From assembly GCA_900543445.1 (NCBI GenBank), contig UQRC01000014.1, positions 1 through 51,835 on the forward strand: a stretch of DNA of 51,835 nucleotides, in the 5' to 3' direction. The number at the start of each line of letters is the position of its first letter. Within the stretch, counting starts at the first letter, position 1. The translations under genes were made by a program, and so were the position numbers. This DNA comes from an uncultured Lachnobacterium sp. (GTDB taxonomy: Bacteria; Bacillota; Clostridia; Lachnospirales; Lachnospiraceae). Positions 1-6,786 of this stretch are shown piece by piece. The notes beneath the pieces are model-generated. The model saw only the letters and a program-made list of their open reading frames with translations, searched no databases and was not told the DNA's origin.

Positions 1-3
1 AAA

Positions 4-213
4 TTACTGATAATTTTCATAGATTATTTTATATCCGGTATCGTCCGTTTGAATCAAATCTGAGCGCGGCAAACACGAATTTGCGGTCATGTATAAGTGG
101 GGCGGAATGGATATATAAGCGTATCTAATGATAGAGAAAATGTACACAAAAATACTAATAAATAAAGCTTTTTTTTCTATGTGCACAAAGTCGTCCGCGT
201 GTCCCAAATTCAT
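4..213 (-). CDS. Possible small membrane protein (weak ORF)
   Basis: A minus-strand ORF of about 69 residues from an ATG at 213, or 75 from a GTG at 231. It has one hydrophobic stretch (about residues 19-40 of the longer form) after an acidic N-terminus, and ends at a TAA at the window edge. A weak GGAAAG lies only three bases before the ATG, and no convincing promoter is seen for it. I recognise no family. It may be only a chance ORF in the gap upstream of the purine operon. Confidence 0.2.
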   Translation of the reverse strand: MNLGHADDFVHIEKKALFISIFVYIFSIIRYAYISIPPHLYMTANSCLPRSDLIQTDDTGYKIIYENYQ

Positions 214-242
214 TGACTTTCCAAATCCCACTGTATTATAAT
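213..242 (+). promoter_or_regulatory. Predicted sigma-A promoter of purC-purF-purB
   Basis: TTGACT (213-218), an 18-nt spacer, then TATAAT (237-242). It would start RNA near 249 and give a leader of about 140 nt before purC. Seen in sequence; use is inferred. Confidence 0.55.
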
Positions 243-262
243 TTTGATAGTCGGTTGAAGAA

Positions 263-293
263 GCGTCTGCAGAAATGAATGCGATTCAGACGC
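263..293 (+). promoter_or_regulatory. Hairpin in the purC leader
   Basis: GCGTCTG (263-269) and CAGACGC (287-293) are perfect 7-bp arms with a 17-nt loop. No U tract follows, so it is not a simple terminator. It does not resemble the purine riboswitch core as far as I can see. The rest of the leader (294-388) shows no second strong stem; a 31-codon ORF (275-370) runs through it without an SD. Confidence 0.4.
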
Positions 294-388
294 CTGAAAT
301 GCTGACAATACTAAGTATAACCGTGGATGCAGTCGATGCGAAGCGGAGTAAAGAAAATTCGAAAGCATAGGATGGAGGACATAAGAAC

Positions 389-1264
389 ATGCAGGAATTT
401 AAACCGTTCAAAGAAGGTAAAGTAAGAGAAGTATATGATAACGGAGACAGTCTGATTATCGTAGCGACTGACCGTATTTCAGCATTTGATAACATCTTGA
501 AGAACAAGATTACAGACAAGGGTGCGATTCTCACCCAGATGTCCAAGTTCTGGTTTGATTTCACTAAGGATGTGGTTCCAAACCATATGCTTTCTGTTGA
601 TGTAAAAGATATGCCGGAGTTCTTCCAGCAGGAGCGTTTTGATGGCAACAGTATGATGTGCAAGAAGCTTGAGATGCTTCCAATCGAGTGTATCGTTCGT
701 GGATATATTACAGGAAGTGGCTGGGCAAGCTACAAGGAGAATGGAACCGTCTGTGGAATCAAGCTTCCGGAAGGATTGGTTGAGTCTGACAAGCTGCCTG
801 AGCCGATCTACACACCTAGTACGAAAGCGGATCTTGGTGATCATGATGAGAACATCTCATTCGAGCAGTCCGTAGAAGTGCTTGAGAAGATCTATCCTGG
901 CAAGGGACTGGATTATGCAACACAGATCAAGGATTGCACGATCGCTTTATATAAGAAATGTGCAGAGTATGCATTAAGCAAAGGCATCATTATTGCAGAT
1001 ACCAAGTTTGAGTTTGGTTTAGATGAGAATGGTAAGGTGGTATTAGGCGATGAGATGCTGACACCGGACAGCTCAAGATTCTGGCCACTCGAGGGATACA
1101 AGCCTGGACAGGGACAGCCTTCCTTCGACAAGCAGTATGTAAGAGACTGGCTGAAAGCAAATCCGGACAATGATTTCTTACTTCCGGAGGAAGTTGTGAC
1201 CAAGACGGTTGATAAGTACAAGGAAGCTTACGAGCTTTTGACCGGAACGCCTTTTACAAGATAA
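389..1264 (+). CDS. purC: SAICAR synthase (phosphoribosylaminoimidazole-succinocarboxamide synthase)
   Basis: Joins aspartate to CAIR with ATP to form SAICAR in de novo purine synthesis; cytosolic. The 291-residue protein carries the family signature IVRGYITGSGWASYK (about residues 100-114) and the nucleotide/product-site stretch LGDEMLTPDSSRFWP near residue 230. Length fits the longer bacterial and yeast-type SAICAR synthases rather than the roughly 240-residue form. The start is set by GGAGG 10 bases upstream; the N-terminus is otherwise as expected for the family. It is the first gene of a three-gene run with purF 21 bases downstream, so the genes are probably one transcript from the promoter at 213-242. 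Confidence 0.96.
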   Translation: MQEFKPFKEGKVREVYDNGDSLIIVATDRISAFDNILKNKITDKGAILTQMSKFWFDFTKDVVPNHMLSVDVKDMPEFFQQERFDGNSMMCKKLEMLPIECIVRGYITGSGWASYKENGTVCGIKLPEGLVESDKLPEPIYTPSTKADLGDHDENISFEQSVEVLEKIYPGKGLDYATQIKDCTIALYKKCAEYALSKGIIIADTKFEFGLDENGKVVLGDEMLTPDSSRFWPLEGYKPGQGQPSFDKQYVRDWLKANPDNDFLLPEEVVTKTVDKYKEAYELLTGTPFTR

Positions 1265-1285
1265 ACTTACAGTTGGAGACTTAGA

Positions 1286-2773
1286 ATGAATCAGAATAAA
1301 TGTTTTGACAGCACCTACGAAGAGGATGTATTGCATGAGGAGTGCGGCGTCTTCGGAATGTATGACTTTGATGGCGATGATGTAGCGTCTTCCATTTATT
1401 ATGGATTGTTTGCATTGCAGCATCGTGGTCAGGAGAGCTGCGGTATCGCAGTCAGTGATACGAACGGACCGAAAGGAAAGGTCTTATCCTACAAAGGAAT
1501 GGGACTGGTCAATGAAGTGTTTACACCGGATCACTTAGAGGAGATGAAGGGTGACATCGGCGTCGGTCATGTACGTTATTCGACAGCCGGTTCTTCAACA
1601 AGAGAGAACGCGCAGCCGCTCGTACTTAATTATGTGAAGGGAACGCTCGCTTTGGCACACAACGGTAATCTGATCAATGCCAATGAGCTGAGACATGATC
1701 TTGAGTATACCGGAGCCATCTTCCAGACAACGATCGATTCCGAGGTGATCGCGTATCATATCGCGCGCGAGAGACTGAATTCGAAGACCGCGGAGGAAGC
1801 CGTACGCAGAGCCTGCCAGAAGTTAAAAGGCGCTTATGCACTCGTTGTATCCAGCCCGCGTAAGCTGATCGCAGCGAGAGATCCGTTTGGATTTAAGCCG
1901 CTTTGCATCGGAAAACGCGATAATGCTTATATTGTAACTTCCGAGACTTGTGCGTTAGACACGATCGGTGCTGAGTTCATCCGTGACGTTCGTCCGGGCG
2001 AGGTTGTTACCATTACAAGAGAGAAAGGCATCGAGTCGGATATGACGATGGCACTTCCGAAGGAACAGGAAGCACGATGCATTTTCGAATATATTTATTT
2101 TGCAAGACCAGACAGTCATATTGACGGACAAAGCGTCTATGCGAGCCGTATCCAGGCGGGACGTTTTCTTGCGCAGGATTCCCCGGTCGAGGCGGATCTT
2201 GTAACGGGTGTGCCGGAATCTGGAAATGCAGCAGCACTCGGCTATTCATTGGAATCCGGTATTCCGTATGGAACCGCTTTCGTCAAGAACGGATACGTTG
2301 GAAGAACATTCATTAAGCCGAAGCAGAGCAGCAGAGAATCGAGTGTACAGGTGAAGCTGAATGTGCTCCGCGAGGCTGTGGCAGGTAAGAGAGTTATCAT
2401 GATCGATGATTCGATCGTGCGCGGAACGACATCCGATCGTATTGTCCGTATGTTAAGAGATGCAGGTGCGACAGAAGTGCATGTGAGAATCAGTTCGCCG
2501 CCATTCCTGTGGCCTTGCTACTTCGGAACGGATATTCCGGCAAGAGAGCAGCTGATCGCATACAATCGTACGATTGAGGATATCCGCAATATCATCGGTG
2601 CGGATTCGCTCGGATATCTTGGCATTGACCGGCTCTCACAGATGGTGGGAGGTCTGCCGATCTGTACGGGATGTTTTACCGGGAAATACCCGATGGAGCC
2701 GCCGAAGGAGGACATCCGCGGTGAATATTACGACAAGGAAATTGATCTTGAGCGCAAGATGAGCCGTTCGTAA
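1286..2773 (+). CDS. purF: Amidophosphoribosyltransferase (glutamine PRPP amidotransferase)
   Basis: Catalyses the first committed step of purine synthesis, making phosphoribosylamine from PRPP and glutamine. The 495-residue protein has an N-terminal Ntn glutaminase domain: a propeptide of about 19 residues precedes the nucleophile in EECGVFGMY (Cys20), which would be unmasked by self-cleavage as in the Bacillus enzyme. The PRPP-binding loop is VIMIDDSIVRGTTSD. Cysteines in EARCIFEY, WPCYFG and ICTGCFTG match the four ligands of the Bacillus-type [4Fe-4S] cluster, so this is the Fe-S form, whose oxygen lability is known from Bacillus. Start chosen at the ATG preceded by TTGGAGA. Between purC and purB. 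Confidence 0.97.
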   Translation: MNQNKCFDSTYEEDVLHEECGVFGMYDFDGDDVASSIYYGLFALQHRGQESCGIAVSDTNGPKGKVLSYKGMGLVNEVFTPDHLEEMKGDIGVGHVRYSTAGSSTRENAQPLVLNYVKGTLALAHNGNLINANELRHDLEYTGAIFQTTIDSEVIAYHIARERLNSKTAEEAVRRACQKLKGAYALVVSSPRKLIAARDPFGFKPLCIGKRDNAYIVTSETCALDTIGAEFIRDVRPGEVVTITREKGIESDMTMALPKEQEARCIFEYIYFARPDSHIDGQSVYASRIQAGRFLAQDSPVEADLVTGVPESGNAAALGYSLESGIPYGTAFVKNGYVGRTFIKPKQSSRESSVQVKLNVLREAVAGKRVIMIDDSIVRGTTSDRIVRMLRDAGATEVHVRISSPPFLWPCYFGTDIPAREQLIAYNRTIEDIRNIIGADSLGYLGIDRLSQMVGGLPICTGCFTGKYPMEPPKEDIRGEYYDKEIDLERKMSRS

Positions 2774-2807
2774 GACAAAGTTTTAGCGTTATATAAGGAG
2801 ACAATAT

Positions 2808-4259
2808 ATGAGTACAGACAGATATACAAGTCCGCTTTCCGAGCGTTATGCAAGTAAGGAAATGCAGTACATTTTCTCACAGGATATGAAGTTCTCTACC
2901 TGGAGAAAGCTTTGGATCGCTTTGGCAGAGACAGAGATGGAGTTAGGACTTTCCGAGAATGGTAAGCCGGTCATCACACAGGAGCAGATCGATGAGCTTA
3001 AGGCACATGTGAATGATATCAATTACGATGTTGCCAAGGAGCGTGAGAAACTGGTCCGCCACGATGTCATGAGCCATGTATATGCATATGGACAGCAGTG
3101 CCCGAAGGCAGCAGGCATCATCCACCTCGGAGCAACTTCCTGCTACGTTGGTGACAATACGGATATTATCGTGATGAATGAGGCTTTAAAGCTTGTGCAT
3201 AAGAAGCTTGTCAGTGTGATCGCTGAGCTTGCAAATTTTGCTGAGAAATATAAGGATCAGCCGACACTTGCTTTCACCCATTTCCAGCCGGCGCAGCCGA
3301 CTACCGTTGGTAAGAGAGCAACGCTTTGGACACAGGAATTCCTGATGGATCTTGAGGATCTTGAGTATGTACAGAGTACATTAAAGCTTCTCGGTTCGAA
3401 GGGAACGACCGGAACCCAGGCCAGCTTCTTAGAGTTATTCGATGGAGATCAGGAGACGATTGACAAGATTGATCCGATGATCGCTAAGAAGATGGGATTC
3501 AAGGCATGCTATCCGGTATCCGGACAGACTTATTCCAGAAAAGTCGATACAAGAGTATTGAACGTCTTAGCAGGCATTGCAGCCAGCGCACATAAGATGT
3601 CAAATGATATCCGCCTTCTTCAGCATCTGAAGGAAGTGGAGGAGCCTTTCGAGAAGAACCAGATCGGATCTTCTGCTATGGCTTACAAGCGTAATCCGAT
3701 GAGAAGTGAGCGTATTGCTTCCCTGTCGCGTTATGTGATGGTGGATGCTTTAAATCCGGCGATCACTTCCGCAACCCAGTGGTTCGAGAGAACGCTTGAT
3801 GATTCTGCAAATAAGAGATTATCCGTACCGGAAGGATTCCTTGCAATTGATGGAATTCTTGATCTGTGCTTAAATGTTGTGGATGGTCTGGTTGTATATC
3901 CGAAGGTTATCTACAAGCATTTTATGGCAGAGATTCCGTTTATGGCAACCGAGAACATTATGATGGATGCTGTAAAGCAGGGCGGAAACCGTCAGGAACT
4001 CCATGAGAAGATCCGTCAGCTTTCTATGGAAGCAGGCAAGACGGTCAAGGAAGAAGGCAAGGACAACAATCTTGTTGATCTGATCGCCGCAGATCCTGCA
4101 TTCGGTCTGACAAAGGAGCAGATTGAGGCAAACTTAAAGCCTGAACTGTATGTCGGACGTGCTCCTCGTCAGGTAGAGGTATTCCTGCGTGATGTCGTTC
4201 GCCCGATCCTTGATGACAACAAAGAAGAACTCGGTGTAAAGGCAGAGATAAACGTATAA
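2808..4259 (+). CDS. purB: Adenylosuccinate lyase
   Basis: Splits SAICAR to AICAR plus fumarate and adenylosuccinate to AMP plus fumarate, so it acts twice in the pathway served by purC and purF. The 483-residue protein shows the fumarase/aspartase superfamily loop GSSAMAYKRNPMRSER (near residue 287) with the catalytic serine, and the HLGATSCYVGDN substrate region near residue 105. Length fits the longer, eukaryote-like ADSL form common in Clostridia. AAGGAG lies 7 bases before the ATG; purF ends 34 bases upstream. A strong terminator follows at 4272. Confidence 0.96.
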   Translation: MSTDRYTSPLSERYASKEMQYIFSQDMKFSTWRKLWIALAETEMELGLSENGKPVITQEQIDELKAHVNDINYDVAKEREKLVRHDVMSHVYAYGQQCPKAAGIIHLGATSCYVGDNTDIIVMNEALKLVHKKLVSVIAELANFAEKYKDQPTLAFTHFQPAQPTTVGKRATLWTQEFLMDLEDLEYVQSTLKLLGSKGTTGTQASFLELFDGDQETIDKIDPMIAKKMGFKACYPVSGQTYSRKVDTRVLNVLAGIAASAHKMSNDIRLLQHLKEVEEPFEKNQIGSSAMAYKRNPMRSERIASLSRYVMVDALNPAITSATQWFERTLDDSANKRLSVPEGFLAIDGILDLCLNVVDGLVVYPKVIYKHFMAEIPFMATENIMMDAVKQGGNRQELHEKIRQLSMEAGKTVKEEGKDNNLVDLIAADPAFGLTKEQIEANLKPELYVGRAPRQVEVFLRDVVRPILDDNKEELGVKAEINV

Positions 4260-4271
4260 AAGTGTATAAAG

Positions 4272-4317
4272 CAGCCTCCCCTGGTTATGCTATTAGCAAA
4301 AAAGGGAGGCTGTTTTT
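4272..4317 (+). terminator. Terminator of the pur operon that contains the eno Shine-Dalgarno
   Basis: Perfect 9-bp arms CAGCCTCCC (4272-4280) and GGGAGGCTG (4304-4312) followed by five T (4313-4317). The last T touches the ATG of eno at 4318. The GGGAGG in the right arm is the only Shine-Dalgarno candidate for eno, with 8 bases of spacing. Confidence 0.85.
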
Positions 4318-5685
4318 ATGTCTTTAGAAATTAAAATTACTGAGGTTCACGGAAGACAAATCCTGGATTCGCGCGGCAATCCGACTGTTGAGGTAGAAGT
4401 GACGGCGCAGAGGGAGGACAACGGGATAAAATTTACCGGACGGGAATCTGTGCCATCCGGAGCAAGCACCGGAAGATTTGAAGCTATTGAGCTTCGAGAC
4501 GGGGCACCGGAATATTTTGGACTTGGTGTACAGAAAGTGGTAGAACATATTAACGGAAGAATCAGGAATGAACTTCTTGGCATGAATGTGCTGGAACAGA
4601 CACAGATCGATCGCAGGATCGTGGAACTGGATGGAACGGATAACAAGGGAAATCTTGGTGCGAATGCGTTGCTTGGTGTCTCACTTGCCTGCGCGAGGTG
4701 TGCAGCGAATGCGCTTGATCTGCCACTGTATCGCTACCTTGGAGGAACGAATGCGAAGCGCTGGCCGATGCCGACGATGAATGTGATCAACGGTGGTGTG
4801 CACGCGAAGAATGCGTTGGATTTTCAGGAGTTCATGATTGTGCCGGTAGGAGCGGATTCGTTCGAACAGGCACTGCGCATGGGCGCGGAGGTCTACCATT
4901 TCCTAAGACAGATCCTGCATGAAGACGGCATGCTGACTGCGGTGGGAGATGAAGGCGGCTTTGCACCGGATTTCAAGGATGCGAGGGAAGTCTTTTCTTA
5001 TCTGTCACGTGCAGCGGAGAAGGCCGGTTATATGGTGGGAAGCGATATTGCATTTGCGATGGACGCAGCAGCATCGGAATTGTACAGTGATGAGGATGGG
5101 ATGTATCATTTCCCGGGGGAAACGCGTGAGAGAGAGGGATATGTTGCGGATGGTCAGAGGGCAGAGAAGAATGATGATAGTGGGGGGAATGTTAAAAGGA
5201 ACGCAAAAGCAGGTGTAAGCGGAGAAATCATACGCAGCGCACAGGAGATGATCGCACTCTACGAGGATCTGATTCATGAATTCCCACTCATATCGATTGA
5301 GGATGGTCTGGATGAGAACGATTGGGACGGCTGGCAGGAGATGACGAAACGCCTTGGCTCAGAAGTGCTTCTGGTCGGGGATGATCTGTTTGTGACGAAT
5401 GTGAAGCGGATTCATTGCGGACTTGACCTTGGTGTGGCGAATGCGGTATTGATCAAGGTAAACCAGATCGGAACGCTCACAGAGGCGATGGATGCGATCG
5501 AACTGGCACAAAAAAGTGGATACAAGGCGGTCATCTCGCATCGTTCCGGTGAGACGGAGGATGCGTTTATCGCTGACCTTGCAGTCGCTGTCAATGCAGG
5601 CTGGATCAAGACGGGCGCCCCTTGCAGAGGTGAGCGCACCGCAAAGTATAACCAGCTGCTTCGAATTACAGAGAATCTTGTGTAA
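4318..5685 (+). CDS. eno: Enolase, divergent form with internal insertion
   Basis: Interconverts 2-phosphoglycerate and phosphoenolpyruvate in glycolysis. The 455 residues exceed the usual 430 or so because of an insertion of roughly 35 charged residues (about 269-305) between YHFPGET and RSAQEMI, where ordinary enolases go almost directly on. Catalytic and Mg-binding parts remain: GGVHAKN (usually HADN), [44 protein letters not shown] and SHRSGETED. The HADN to HAKN change and the insertion suggest a paralog or lineage-specific form; a standard enolase may exist elsewhere. Start is fixed because the conserved ILDSRGNPT follows 14 residues in and no other ATG is near. Its SD is inside the preceding terminator stem. 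Confidence 0.9.
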   Translation: MSLEIKITEVHGRQILDSRGNPTVEVEVTAQREDNGIKFTGRESVPSGASTGRFEAIELRDGAPEYFGLGVQKVVEHINGRIRNELLGMNVLEQTQIDRRIVELDGTDNKGNLGANALLGVSLACARCAANALDLPLYRYLGGTNAKRWPMPTMNVINGGVHAKNALDFQEFMIVPVGADSFEQALRMGAEVYHFLRQILHEDGMLTAVGDEGGFAPDFKDAREVFSYLSRAAEKAGYMVGSDIAFAMDAAASELYSDEDGMYHFPGETREREGYVADGQRAEKNDDSGGNVKRNAKAGVSGEIIRSAQEMIALYEDLIHEFPLISIEDGLDENDWDGWQEMTKRLGSEVLLVGDDLFVTNVKRIHCGLDLGVANAVLIKVNQIGTLTEAMDAIELAQKSGYKAVISHRSGETEDAFIADLAVAVNAGWIKTGAPCRGERTAKYNQLLRITENLV

Positions 5686-5690
5686 AATAA

Positions 5691-5739
5691 AAAGCTACGT
5701 TACTTCGCACCTGTAAGTTGCTCGAAGCAGCGTAGCTTT
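5691..5739 (-). terminator. Long hairpin between eno and the pilT remnant, better terminator on the minus strand
   Basis: AAAGCTACG (5691-5699) pairs with CGTAGCTTT (5731-5739), and inside it CTTCG (5703-5707) pairs with CGAAG (5723-5727). On the minus strand the stem is followed by TTTTTATTTT; on the plus strand only CTTTCC follows. One arm coincides with the point where pilT homology stops. Confidence 0.5.
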
Positions 5740-5740
5740 C

Positions 5741-6160
5741 CGTGTCCGTGCTGATCTCTCGCTGGGATACGATGCTTTTTTCATGGCGATGCAGGAACTC
5801 AAGGGGATCCTCGAGCGTGATAATGTGATCCTCGCGCTCGTGGTTGATCCGGTCAATGAGGCAGGCGAGTGTTGTGGACTTACCGCTTCCGGCAGGTTCG
5901 GTCACAAGGACCATGCCGCGTCTGGAGTCTGCGAGATTCATGACGGCATCCGGGATGTGCAGCTCACTCGGTTGCGGGAGTGTGAAGGAAATCACACGGA
6001 TGACAGCAGAGTAGGAGCCACGCTGCTTAAACGTGCTGCCACGAAATCTTGACACACCGGGAATCGCAAAGGAGAAATCATCATCACCAGTCTTGTCAAG
6101 TGTGAGGCACAGACTGACCAGAACAGAAAGCAGCCATCTGTTTCGATGTCTGGTTCGCAT
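5741..6160 (-). pseudogene. pilT: Remnant of type IV pilus retraction ATPase PilT
   Basis: The minus-strand reading frame contains the middle of a PilT/PilB-type ATPase: DDDFSFAIPG, RGSYSAVIRV, the Walker A EPAGSGKST (normally GPxGSGKST), then HIITLEDPLEFLHRH and SIVSQREISTDTESYA. This is only about 110 of the roughly 350 residues: the N-terminal PAS-like part is replaced by about 35 unrelated residues, and homology stops at DTESY, before the Walker B aspartate-box and all of the C-terminal domain, exactly where a hairpin begins. The reading frame is still open and the start at 6160 has a good AGGAG six bases upstream, so the piece may have decayed by deletion rather than point mutation, or may still be translated. 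No other pilus genes are present. Confidence 0.8.
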
Positions 6161-6290
6161 GATTTACTCCTGAATTTGTGGAATTAATTTCATAATTCTA
6201 TTATAATGTATTCTCGTCTAAATGAAAATAAAAATGATAATAAAATATGGAAGAATCATATAAAAAATCATACAAAAAAGCAAAAAGAAG

Positions 6291-6319
6291 TTGAAATGAT
6301 GTCTAGGATATGCTATACT
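6291..6319 (+). promoter_or_regulatory. Sigma-A promoter of secG with extended -10
   Basis: TTGAAA (6291-6296), 17-nt spacer, TATACT (6314-6319) preceded by TGC. The 6161-6290 gap on its left is AT-rich and otherwise shows nothing but the SD of the pilT remnant on the minus strand. Confidence 0.75.
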
Positions 6320-6357
6320 CGATTAGTCGTGAGTTTAGAATCTAGGAGGTGGAAATC

Positions 6358-6597
6358 GTGACCGTTTTAAATACGATTTTAACAGTAGTATTTATTATAC
6401 TGAGTATTGTCATTACAGTAATTATCTTAATGCAGGAAGGTAAGTCTGCAGGACTTGGCGCAATCGCCGGAGCAGCAGAGACTTACTGGGGTAAGAATAA
6501 GGGACGTTCTATGGAAGGAATGCTTGTGAAGCTTACAAGAGTAGCAGTAATCCTTTTCCTTGTACTTGCAATGGTACTGAATTTAGGAATCTGGTAA
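6358..6597 (+). CDS. secG: Preprotein translocase subunit SecG
   Basis: Small membrane subunit of the SecYEG channel that assists protein export. 79 residues with two transmembrane helices (about residues 3-25 and 56-77) joined by the conserved cytoplasmic loop LMQEGKSAGLGAIAGAAETYWGK shape, of which MQEGKSAGLG is typical. A GTG at 6349 is in frame but overlaps the Shine-Dalgarno AGGAGG (6344-6349); the GTG at 6358, 8 bases after it, is the likely start. Followed by a strong terminator, then rnr; secG next to rnr, smpB and ssrA is a common Firmicutes order. Confidence 0.93.
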   Translation: MTVLNTILTVVFIILSIVITVIILMQEGKSAGLGAIAGAAETYWGKNKGRSMEGMLVKLTRVAVILFLVLAMVLNLGIW

Positions 6598-6607
6598 GAT
6601 TAAGATG

Positions 6608-6639
6608 AGGCTGTCGATGAGAATCGGCAGCCTTTTTTT
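6608..6639 (+). terminator. Terminator after secG
   Basis: Arms AGGCTGTCGAT (6608-6618) and ATCGGCAGCCT (6623-6633), one G-U pair, GAGA tetraloop, then seven T. Confidence 0.9.
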
Positions 6640-6721
6640 ATGCGGTGCAATGAACCCTGGATGGTTCTCAAAAATTGTGTCCCACATAGGTACTAGACGT
6701 AGGGATACAGCTTCTCGTGTA

Positions 6722-6750
6722 TTGTCAAAGGAGTTTTGCAAGCGCATAAT
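6722..6750 (+). promoter_or_regulatory. Predicted promoter of rnr-smpB
   Basis: TTGTCA (6722-6727), 17-nt spacer, CATAAT (6745-6750), 36 bases before the rnr start. Consistent with rnr being separated from secG by a terminator. Confidence 0.6.
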
Positions 6751-6786
6751 CATAATAAGGAAAGATACGAAGGAGAGGTGAAAATT

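Noticed and set aside
275..370. 31-codon ORF in the purC leader as a real gene
   Set aside because: No SD before it and no recognisable protein; mentioned only in the leader note.
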